Assembly: GCA_035222895.1 (NCBI GenBank)
Contig: JAVYIG010000415.1
Location: 248,001-312,000, forward strand
Source of the DNA: Strongylocentrotus droebachiensis
Lineage: Eukaryota > Echinodermata > Echinoidea > Camarodonta > Strongylocentrotidae
DNA: 64,000 nt
Reading direction: 5' to 3'
Within the stretch, counting starts at the first letter, position 1. Every line of letters begins with the position of its first letter. This document shows positions 22,601 through 31,116 of this stretch, in pieces. The notes under the pieces are model-generated. The model was not told the origin of the DNA. It ran no database searches and saw nothing but the letters and a program-made list of their open reading frames with translations. A program made the position numbers and the translations under genes.

Positions 22601-25600
22601 TTCTCCAAATACAGTGCAAAATTGTCATGATTTAATGGACTTCAATTTTTAGTCTAACATCCCTAATACTGGTATGCCATACAAAGTTACATACATTCTT
22701 TTGAATTTGTGAATTTACCAAGTGAATTTACTGAGATTGTATCCATTTTCATGAAAAAGTACAATTAATGCAAATATGTTATTTTTTAAAGGGGAGGGGG
22801 TAACAATTCTATGGGACAATCTTCCAGTACAGGTGTATAGTTGAAAAGTTCCTGGGTTCAAGCATTTAGTCATTTGGCAGCATCTTTCTTCATTTTCCAC
22901 TCTACCCCCAGGTGGAGAGAGTACATTCTAGGCACACGGTTTAGGAAGAAATTCCTTGATTAGTTCAGCCCATAGCTTAGCTCAAATTGGAGTAATATTG
23001 AAGCACATCGGGTACCGTCTTTGGTAATGATGAGCATTACACACATAAACAGGAGCAAAATATTGACATAATTTTGTTGTTGTTGATTGTTAGGAGATCC
23101 AATAGCAGCAGGAGATGGTATCTGTGAGATAGAAACAGATAAAGCTACAGTTATCATGGATGCGGATGATGATGGGATCATGGCTAAAATACTGGTATGT
23201 AGCTGTTTTCCCCCTTCTTCCTCTTCTTCTTCTACGTTGATCTTCCTTTATCTAAATTTTCTCCATCTCCTTCCACTTTTTCCAATGTGTTCTTCCTCTT
23301 CTATAACAAAGCAAATATAATACTTTCTTCTTCTTCTTCTTCTTCTTCTTCTTCTTCTTCATCTACTCTTGTTGTTGTCAATCGTTGTTGTTATTGTTGT
23401 CGGTGTACTTCTTTTTCTCTTTTTCTTCTTTCTCTTTTTCTTCTTCTTTTTCCTCTTTGTCTTCTTCTTCTTCATTTTTTTCTCCTTCTTTTCTTCTTCT
23501 CTTCTTCTTAGTAGTAGTAAAACTGGTTGTAATAGGAATTGTAGTAATCATAGTAGTAGTAGTTGTTGTACTAGGATTAGTAGTAATTGTGGTACTAGTA
23601 GTAGTATTAGAAAGAAGAAGATTATGATGATGAAGCAGAAGCAGAAAAAGAAATAGAAAAATAGTAGAAGAAGATGCTGAAGAAGGATGAAGAAAACGGA
23701 GATAAGGAGATGAAAAAGGAGGGGGAAAAATTGGTAGTATTGTTATCATTATCATTATTATTGCATTTAATCTTCTTCTTGTTGTTTAGGTTCCTGAAGG
23801 GAGCAAGAACATCCCCATTACCGCCCTTATAGGTCTCATGGTACCTGAAGGTGAAGACTACAAGGACGTTGACATGCCAACACAGACCGCGCCCACGCCC
23901 GCTGGGGATTCCCCCAAACAAGCAGAGGAAGGGGTTTCAGAGAGCATGAGGCACGCAGTCACCAAAGCTGGGTGAGCATCTATATTCATAAATGCATTAT
24001 CATTTTAGTTACCTGGGCATTGTTTCACAAAACCGTTATATTTACAAGTTCATTGACATCCCATTGAAACACGTTTTAATTACAACACCTGTGTTTCAAT
24101 GGGATGCCGTTGAACTTGTACTTATGATGGTTTCGTGAAACGCTGCCGTTTTTCTAAAACTGTATAAATCTTAATCCAGGCTATTTTGGGTTAACTGTCA
24201 AATAAATACTTACACTGTGTGTAGCTGTCTTATGAGGCATTTCATTAAAACATTCAAAAGTTTAAGTTCATTGATGATATACCATTTAAATGCATGAACT
24301 AGAATGAACACCTGTTTCAGTGCGATGTCAGCCAATTAGACTTATGGTGATTTCAACAGACTGTACCATAGATTTTTTAATTTTGCTTTGAGCAAGTTTC
24401 CTGTTTGTTCAGCAAGATTGGTAGGTATGAGGTTGTAAGAATCCAGTGCTATAGTTTGTGTATTTGATGATGATGATGATGATGATAGTGAAGGAATGGA
24501 GAGTGAATTACTCAGGAAAGCTCCAAAAAGCTTTTTAAAACTCATAAAGAGCCCTAATAATCAGACACATACAATGTGAAAACAAAATGCTGAGAATAAC
24601 CTTGCAGTAAGCAAATTGAAAAGAGATCTATGCGATGAAAACCTGTTTTAAACCGGCTATTTTTTGTTTTTGATTGCAGTGAAGGACTGTCTCCAGCGGT
24701 TAGAGCTTTGATTGATCAACACCAGATTGATCCTACACTAGTAACTCCTACAGGTCCACATGGAAGACTTCTCAAAGGGTTAGTACCAGTTCTACCAATC
24801 TCATATATAAAGAATATTAGCTTGCAATACTGATGCAACGGTTGTATTGCTTTCGTGCATGATTGCTTTGCTGAGTTTTGACCTCATATTTTCATTGATA
24901 TTTTGTAATTTTTTTTCACCAGAGGTTAAAGATAAAGACCAGTTATGGTCATGCAATTGCATTGTGAAAGAAACGTTGTGGAATCGATCAGAAAAGGTTG
25001 ATCATCTAGCATATGAGTATTGGTGTGTACTGCAAGGTTCTGGAATCATCAAAATGATAAGAAATATGGCCCAGTCTTCATAAAGTTACAAGCACTGTAC
25101 ACAAAAAGATGTATATGGGACTACGCACAGGTGCACGACACGTGCGTTTATCTCTCACACACCAATAGATAAACTAATTTACCAAATATATCAATTAGAA
25201 AGGCGGTTTCCCGGCAAATTGTTAATCATCATGTATTAGTCAAAACATATTCTTTCACATGATTGGTAATAAGAGCTTCCATTTCATTTTTTGAAATTGG
25301 GGCATTTCCAATACTGGTCTTTACCTTTAACTCTATTTTAACTGGCTTTTTGAAGAGCATGTTTTACTCTGGGGGAGGGAGTTATTTTAGAACAGTCCAA
25401 AACTCACTCTTTTTTTTCTGATTCAGATATATTAATTAATTTGATAAACTACAAAGATATATTGAATAATAAAATTGTGCTGGTAAATCGCATTAAAAAG
25501 CCAGTGGCTTGCAATCAAACACAGCGATTCCCATTACAATTATGGTAATGAAAACAGCAATTACACAATACAACCAAGCACAAAGTGTCATGGGCTTCAG

Positions 25601-28600
25601 ACATTTCCCTGTCTTGTGATGTCTTGCAACTTATATTTTATATGTTCATTGTAAATTTATGCTACACGAAACAGTGCAAAATCAAACTATACTAACATGA
25701 TTTCACCCATTGTCTTTATACATTGTCTTTGTACTTTGTCTTTGTTCCCCAGAGATGTGCTGAAATTCATAGAATCTGGAGGGGTGGCTGCTGCACCCCA
25801 AACTACCGCTGCGGCTCCACCCCCTGCCCCAGCCCCAACCACTGTACAACCACCACCTGTTGCAGAGAGGGTTGCACCCCCTTCATATAAACAGACAGAG
25901 GTAAGTGTTTGCCTTTTTGAGCATTAACTATTATTAACATACTTTTTCAGACATGGAATTATTATTCTTAGCCTGTTTTGATAATTTATTAAAGGGAAAT
26001 CCACCTATAAAATCAAACAACTCTAAACGAAAGCAGAAAAGATCAGAGAAGCAGACTGGTGAAAGTTAGAACGAAAAAATTGAGAAAGTTATGAATTTTA
26101 AAAAGTTGTAATCACTATTCGTTTGGGAACCTCAAATTAACTGAATTGTTAATGTCACTTCCTATTTCCTCCAACACACAAAATTACTACTATGTCAATT
26201 TTTTTCTCTCAATATGTTGACTCTGGATGGTCTTCTCTATTTAGAGGATCTGTAATAAGATACGCTCCATAATATATATTTTGAGTAGTTCCCCAAGGGT
26301 GAAGGCATTTGGAAGAAAAGCAGAAATAAGTCATATTTTTGTACATGACAAACGGAGAGTTATCCGTCACATCGTCACAATCATACGACAAAAGTGCCAA
26401 TTTGATATTTGCATAGCTGTAAAGATCTCATATTTCAAACATTCATAACTTTCTTAATATTCGTCTGATCCATTCCAAACTTTCGCTATTCTGTTTGTTT
26501 TTTATTTTTCTGCTTTTAACCAAAAGAACTTATTACAGGAGATGGATTGCTCTTTAATCTTCTTCTTCTCAATTCACTACGCCACAATGTTTACTCTTGA
26601 TGAGATTGTCCCAATCCAGTGTTGAATGCATTGCAGGGAGTCCTTACATCCTGGGGAGTGTTTCACAAAGATTGACTTTACGTTGGACTTATCTATGGCA
26701 GGCTGTTCATGCCACTGTTTGCTCTCACCTTTATGATCTTTAGATAATATATTTTCCTTTAATAATGAATTATCAAAAAATGTAAATTCTGTAGATTTGT
26801 GACCATGATTTGTTCATCCCTTGAGAGACCAATGCCAGTAAATGGTGAGAGCAAACAATGGCACGAATGGCCTGCCATATTTAAATCCAACTTATAGTCG
26901 ATCTTAGGATCTTTGTGAAGCACCCCCCCCCCCCAGATATTCTTAGGTGCAAGGGTCTGGTAGATGTGGGCAGGCTAGGAGATGTTGCATCTATAGTCTG
27001 CCTTTTAATGGCAATGTTATCGTCTATTGATGTTTATTATTTATCTTCTTGTAGGGAATGTTTTCAGAAGTAGATCTGACAGGAATGAGGAAAGTCATTG
27101 CAAAGAGACTCACAGAATCAAAGGTAAGGTATATGCAAACCTGAGATCTATTGTATTTATTGGGGAAATTTATGTTGACTTCATTTTGTATAGTTATAGT
27201 CTAGACCACCACACCTCACTTGTACTCCATGATTTATTATGAGCCGACAGAGATTTTACAACTACATAAACAAATAAAGAAACTTGAAATGTATTGTTAA
27301 ACATGTATTAGAGGAAAGGAGTGCTGGTTTTCTTTTTTATGTTATCTTCCAGACCACCATACCTCACTATTACTCAATGGTTGATTTTGAGCTGAAAAAT
27401 ATTGTACAACTACACATACAACTAAAGAAACTTCAAATTTATTGTTATATTAGAGAAAAGAAGAGCTGATTTCCTTTCTTATTTCCTTTTTTATGGTACC
27501 TTCCAGACCACCGTACCCCACTATTACTCAATGGTTGATTGTGAGCTGACTGAGATTGTACGACTACGCAAACAACTCAAGAAAGATAACATCAAGGTGT
27601 CCGTCAATGATTTCATCATTAAAGCAGCTGCAATGACCCTCAAGGTGAGATCTTGGACCCCGTCTTACAAAGAGTTGGGATTGATCCAAATCAATCAATC
27701 GCAAGTCCTCTCATCAATGCCAAGTTGGCAGTCTCCTATCTGTAATGTACATAGTTGCGATTGATGTCAGTCACAAATAAGTTCATAAGAGGTGGCCCAG
27801 ACTTTTATCAATTAGAAATGATTATTTACATTAAGGAGCCTTTGAGCTTACCATCCGAAAGGGGAGACACGGTTTCGAACTGGGGTCAATCAGAGTCAGT
27901 TTGTAGGTAAAGACAGAGAGCTGGCCATACCTCTAGGCCGACTCGCATATATCCTCAGACGTGATTAATTATGAACCAAAATGTATTTCTCAAACAAAAC
28001 TTATACCTCTGTCACACACGACAAGACCGACATCAGACCATCAACAGACCGATCCAAAAATTATGCTGACCTGAATGGCAAAGAGTCAGTTAGTTTGGAG
28101 TCAGTTTTGTAGGTTTAACTGGGGTATTTATGACCTGGAAGCTCGTGAAGGTTTACCTGCCATAGCAACAACCAATGTATAACAGTTGAGGACTTTCCAT
28201 ACAATTACTGTCGTACTAAAGTCGTGAATTTAAGCCCTCTCCCCAGTTACAAGACCACTGCTCTTCCACTGAGCTATCAATACCTATTCAAGATGATAGG
28301 TGGCTTAAGTGTAAAAATATCTCTTTGGTTCAGGTGAGCTCTTCTGGATTGCTAGATTGAAAAGCAATCTTTCCTTTGTCACAACAAGATGAATCTGCAT
28401 TATTTCATTAAACCCTCGTGCACCTCACAACAAATGAAAAGAAGCATTAGTATCAAAAGACAGAAACCAAGCTTTACACATGACTATGACTGTGTTTGTT
28501 TTTTATAACGAATCTCTCTTCACCTCCTCATTATGCTCATATGCGCATAATTAACATAGACATGAATATGCATAAGGTTTGTAACACCTTGCAACATATT

Positions 28601-31116
28601 TTATTTATTTACTGTTTATTAAAGAGAGCTATTTTGGAACTATTCAGAAATAACTTCCTCACCACCCTGGCGTTACGTTTTCTTCATTTCTTTCGCACTC
28701 TCCAGCAAGTACCTGAAGTCAATGTGACCTGGAACGGCCAGAGCGCCACGCCCCTGTCTAGCATCGACATCTCTGTTGCCGTAGCAACTGATGGGGGTCT
28801 GATCACACCCATCGTCAAGGGCGCTGATGCTAAGGGTCTAATGGAGATCTCAGCAAACGTTAGGGTAATAACAAAAAAGTTCCAAATGATTTTCTATTTA
28901 ACTGTGGAAGTATTTAAAAATATCCAAACTGTCACAACATTCAAGAAGTGTCTGATAAAGGCATCTTTCCTAATTTGTCTTCATATTTCTCTTTTTGGGG
29001 TATTATTGTAAGCTTAATATGATACTGTTTTCTTTTTATGCCTCCGTTACAAGTAGCCAGAGGCATTATTTTTTCGGGTTGTCCGTCCATCCGTACGTAC
29101 GTCCCGTTCTCGTGATCACGTTATCTGAAGAACCGATTGATGGATTCCTGCCAAACTTTGGTCATGTATATATCTTGCAGAGCCAATGGACTGATTAGAT
29201 TTTGGGGTCACGAGGTTAAAGGTCAAAGGTCACAGGGCTCATTATGTATGCAAAAACAGCTCGTGATCGCGTTATCTCAAGAACCGATTGATGGATTCCT
29301 GCCAAACTTCTTGCAGAGCCGATGAACTGATTAGATTTTGGGGTCATGAGGTCAAAGGTCAAAGGTCACAGCGCACATAATGTATGCAAAAACAGCTTGT
29401 GATCGTATTATCATTAGAACAGATTAATGGATTCCTGCCAAACTTAGATCATTTATGTATCTTGCAGAGCCAATGAACTGAGTACATTCTTGGTTCATAA
29501 GGTCAAAGGTCATGGGCTCATTATGTATGCAAAAATAGCTTGTGAATGCATTCTCATTAAACTGACAGATGGATTACTATTTAACTCAGGACATCTTGCA
29601 GAGCCAATGAACTGAGTAGATTTTAGGGTCATGTGGTCAAAGATCAAAGGGTCATATATGTATATGAGAAATTGCTTGGAATCACGATATTCTTAGAACG
29701 TGTTAATGGATTACAATTGAACTTGAATTTGAAAAATTTCTTCTGTTTTGGTTTGTAAAATTGCTCTATGACGGAGGCATCATTTTTGAAAAGGCACCTT
29801 ATAATTGAAAAGTTATTTTTATATCATTGCAAATTTACAACTTTTTCATTCTTACTGTCTTAGTGTCAGTTATGATCTATGTAAATCAGTTGCATCTTGA
29901 CTTGAGTTTGATATCTTCTTTACCTCCTCACATAAATTGAGAAAATGTGATGGTCATTGACATGGATCATTTGCACCATTTTAGAAGACAGATCCCTGCT
30001 ATGTGATAATTATACTTGGTCAAAAGAGATAGCTTTACACGACACCTTGTGTATCTTGTAGGACTATGAGTAGGGGAAAACTTTTGAACCTAAATTTTCA
30101 TTATTCTACTTCAAGAGCACAAATCACTGAACTGCAGTAACTTTAACCAATCTTAATTTCCTGATTTGATTCCCAGGATCTAGCAACGAGAGCCAGGGCC
30201 AACAAGCTGAAGTTAGATGAATTTCAGGGCGGATCTTTTAGGTAAGAACACACTACCCCAGAAATGGAAATGAAGTTTAGAAAGTAGGAATTGTGTAACC
30301 TATGAAAAAAATTGATACCATTTTTTGATTGTGAAGAAAATTTGTAATTATTCCTTTATAATATGAATCCATGAAAAATTAGTGACGCCTTTAACAAATA
30401 GTAATCATACCATGTGTAGCCTGTTTAATGATTAACACTAAAAAAAGTTGGCTTTACTGTGATTACAGAGCCCGAGGGGGGGGGGGTATGAAGATATATA
30501 TCTCTTGCCCTTCTTTAGACTTAACCACATTCATATCCACATATGACAATTCTGTATTTTGTACAGTAAATAACAGGAAATACATGTAACGTTAAGTGGT
30601 TTTAACGCTATCCGTTGAAAAAATGTTTTCATTTCATGAATTTGATATCAAATGATGTGTAAGATTTGGGAAGAGGGTGAGAGGGTGGTGAGGTATGGGG
30701 GCGGCTGAATCAACATGTCCTCTTAAAGCTAATATTTCAAACACTTGTAGTTACCGGTATGCAATTGACTTACCATGACCTTCCTAACAATATCTTTTGT
30801 GCCTTTTAGTTTGTGACCCATACATCTAACAGCTTCAATTAAGAATTGTCATGGTTGTTTCTTTGTTTGTTGCAGTATTTCAAACCTGGGCATGTTCGGC
30901 ATCTCGGAGTTCAGCGCCGTCATCAACCCACCGCAGTCCTGCATCATGGCTATCGGTGGGTCCCAGCTAGCCGTCGGGAAGGACCGCAAACCACTCACCT
31001 ACATGACCGTCACCATGTCGAGCGACGCACGTGTCGTAGATGGCGCTCTTGCTTCGAGGTTCTTAAAAACGTTCAAGCAGAACATTGAGAGTCCGATTAG
31101 GCTGGGTCTGCTTTGA
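19489..31116 (+). CDS. PDHX: Pyruvate dehydrogenase complex component X (E3-binding protein), 11 exons
   Basis: The product anchors dihydrolipoamide dehydrogenase (E3) to the E2 core of the mitochondrial pyruvate dehydrogenase complex. Eleven exons with GT..AG ends and matching phases give 1425 nt, 474 aa (human protein about 501). Residues 1-46 form a basic, Ser-rich mitochondrial presequence. Residues 50-126 are a lipoyl domain with LSPTMEEG and the lipoylated Lys91 in ETDKA. Residues 172-209 are the peripheral-subunit-binding domain (LSPAVRALI...GRLLKGDVLKFIE). A Pro/Ala linker follows, then the E2-type C-terminal domain (252-474). At the position of the acetyltransferase histidine (DHRxxDG in E2) this protein has Asp445-Ala446-Arg447. 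That loss, plus the MEEG lipoyl motif and the C-terminal NIESPIRL, identifies protein X rather than DLAT. The start ATG is in a strong context (AAGATGG). I see no frameshift. Confidence 0.96.
20374..20457 (+). CDS. PDHX: PDHX exon 2: start of lipoyl domain
   Basis: The acceptor TTCTTCGTAG precedes GTGTGACTCC. It encodes [18 protein letters not shown] and onward to KAEG. The donor is AAG|GTACGG, phase 1. Confidence 0.95.
20458..23093. other. PDHX intron 2
   Basis: 2.6 kb with no exon seen. Apart from the X-box direct repeat, it is AT-rich single-copy-looking sequence. Confidence 0.5.
22121..22289 (+). promoter_or_regulatory. Pair of RFX X-box-like sites in PDHX intron 2
   Basis: GTTGCCATGGCAAC (22121-22134) is a perfect palindrome matching the X-box consensus for RFX factors. 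GTTTCCATGGCAAC (22276-22289) is a near copy 155 bp on. Both sit in a larger direct repeat with TTTCTTTGTTT before and TTAAAAATGTTG after. Confidence 0.4.
23094..23194 (+). CDS. PDHX: PDHX exon 3: lipoyl-lysine segment
   Basis: The acceptor GATTGTTAG precedes GAGATCC. It encodes [19 protein letters not shown] (Lys91) and ends KIL|GTATGT, phase 0. Confidence 0.95.
23205..23760. repeat. (TTC)n and (TAG/GTA)n microsatellite in PDHX intron 3
   Basis: Nearly the whole 595 bp intron is TTC/TTTC-rich, then TAGTAG, then GAAGAA-rich. Open frames here on both strands are low-complexity artefacts. Confidence 0.85.
23790..23971 (+). CDS. PDHX: PDHX exon 4: end of lipoyl domain and first linker
   Basis: It encodes [18 protein letters not shown], an acidic turn ([12 protein letters not shown]) and a Thr/Pro/Ala linker. 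It ends GCTGG|GTGAGC, phase 2. Confidence 0.94.
24015..24148. mobile_element. Hairpin MITE in PDHX intron 4
   Basis: The arms GGGCATTGTTTCACAAAACC and TACAAGTTCATTGACATCCC pair with GGGATGCCGTTGAACTTGTA and GGTTTCGTGAAACGCTGCC across the whole element (about 134 bp). A more decayed relative follows at about 24262-24355. Confidence 0.7.
24680..24778 (+). CDS. PDHX: PDHX exon 5: E3-binding domain
   Basis: It encodes [18 protein letters not shown] and [12 protein letters not shown], the peripheral-subunit-binding fold that holds E3. The donor is AAGG|GTTAGT, phase 2. Confidence 0.95.
24921..25335. mobile_element. Inverted-repeat element in PDHX intron 5 (family C)
   Basis: The left end AGGTTAAAGATAAAGACCAG pairs in reverse with ACTGGTCTTTACCTTTAACT. 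The inner part (AAGTTACAAGCACTGTACAC to CATTTCATTTTTTGAAATTG) matches 45535-45760 at roughly 90% by eye. Confidence 0.7.
25753..25900 (+). CDS. PDHX: PDHX exon 6: end of E3-binding domain and Pro/Ala linker
   Basis: It encodes [10 protein letters not shown], then a flexible Ala/Pro/Thr-rich linker, ending SYKQTE|GTAAGT, phase 0. Confidence 0.94.
25989..26490. repeat. Dispersed repeat in PDHX intron 6
   Basis: It starts TTAAAGGGAAATCCACC. The first half matches 58110-58340 and the second half matches 4730-5050. No clear right end was found. Confidence 0.5.
26653..26935. mobile_element. Hairpin MITE in PDHX intron 6
   Basis: GGGGAGTGTTTCACAAAGAT at the left pairs with GATCTTTGTGAAGCACCCC at the right. 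The arms also contain ATGGCAGGC...TTTGCTCTCACC against GGTGAGAGCAAAC...GCCTGCCAT. It ends in a poly-C run. Confidence 0.75.
27055..27123 (+). CDS. PDHX: PDHX exon 7
   Basis: 23 codons, phase 0 at both ends. It encodes [20 protein letters not shown], the first helix of the E2-type inner domain. Confidence 0.93.
27205..27506 (+). pseudogene. Two decayed partial copies of PDHX exon 8 (27205-27352 and 27353-27506)
   Basis: Both begin AG|ACCACC, as exon 8 does at 27507. The first reads [17 protein letters not shown] and ends in a TAA after 31 residues. The second reads [17 protein letters not shown], keeps the exon frame for 38 residues, then hits TGA. The real exon reads [17 protein letters not shown]. 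Similarity covers about the first 80 bases of the exon and the preceding acceptor (TATGTTATCTTCCAG against TATGGTACCTTCCAG). Neither copy has the second half of the exon or its donor. Periods are 148 and 154 bp. Confidence 0.85.
27507..27644 (+). CDS. PDHX: PDHX exon 8
   Basis: 46 codons, phase 0 at both ends. It encodes [20 protein letters not shown] and [16 protein letters not shown], the conserved core of E2-type domains. The donor is AAG|GTGAGA. Confidence 0.95.
27656..27799 (-). mobile_element. MITE family B (GTCTTATAAACAGTTGCGATT ends), reverse copy
   Basis: It matches the 51053 copy in reverse: CCCGTCTTACAAAGAGTTG at one end and TCATAAGAGGTGGCCC at the other, with internal TCAATCGCAAGTCCTC. 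It begins 11 bp after the exon 8 donor. Confidence 0.65.
28225..28285 (-). repeat. tRNA-like SINE head fragment
   Basis: AAGACCACTGCTCTTCCACT and GAGCTA is the reverse of a tRNA A-box region (AGCTCAGTGGAAGAGCAG). It matches the heads at 34038 and 55431 but lacks a good B box. Confidence 0.55.
28706..28864 (+). CDS. PDHX: PDHX exon 9
   Basis: 53 codons, phase 0 at both ends. It encodes [28 protein letters not shown] and [11 protein letters not shown]. The donor is AGG|GTAATA. Confidence 0.94.
29038..29780. mobile_element. Inverted-repeat element with four tandem units of about 140 bp (PDHX intron 9)
   Basis: The ends are ATGCCTCCGT (29038) and ACGGAGGCAT (29771-29780). Inside, CTTGCAGAGCC occurs at about 29174, 29310, 29461 and 29595. 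Each unit carries GATTGATGGATTCCTGCCAA-like and AGGTCAAAGGTCA blocks. It has no coding capacity. Confidence 0.75.
29213..29653 (+). promoter_or_regulatory. Repeated DR1 (AGGTCA N AGGTCA) motifs
   Basis: AGGTTAAAGGTCAAAGGTCA lies at 29213, AGGTCAAAGGTCAAAGGTCA at 29349, AGGTCAAAGGTCA at 29500, and a degenerate copy at about 29633. AGGTCAAAGGTCA is the known DR1 site for HNF4, RXR and PPAR-type nuclear receptors. Binding here is inference; the sites come with the repeat units. Confidence 0.4.
30177..30241 (+). CDS. PDHX: PDHX exon 10
   Basis: It encodes [20 protein letters not shown] and part of the next codons. The acceptor is GATTCCCAG and the donor TTTAG|GTAAGA, phase 2. Confidence 0.94.
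30876..31116 (+). CDS. PDHX: PDHX exon 11: C-terminal core with the lost catalytic histidine
   Basis: It encodes [20 protein letters not shown], then [15 protein letters not shown] and the C-terminus [11 protein letters not shown], stop at 31114-31116. DAR replaces the DHR of active acyltransferases. Confidence 0.96.

Noticed and set aside
23205-23920. Multiple open frames on both strands in PDHX intron 3
   Set aside because: These are TTC/TAG microsatellite artefacts lying inside an intron whose flanking exons splice in phase.
27284-27469. Alternative (mutually exclusive) PDHX exon 8
   Set aside because: The copy has an intact acceptor and start but reaches a stop and has no donor, so it cannot substitute for exon 8. 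It is treated as a decayed copy.
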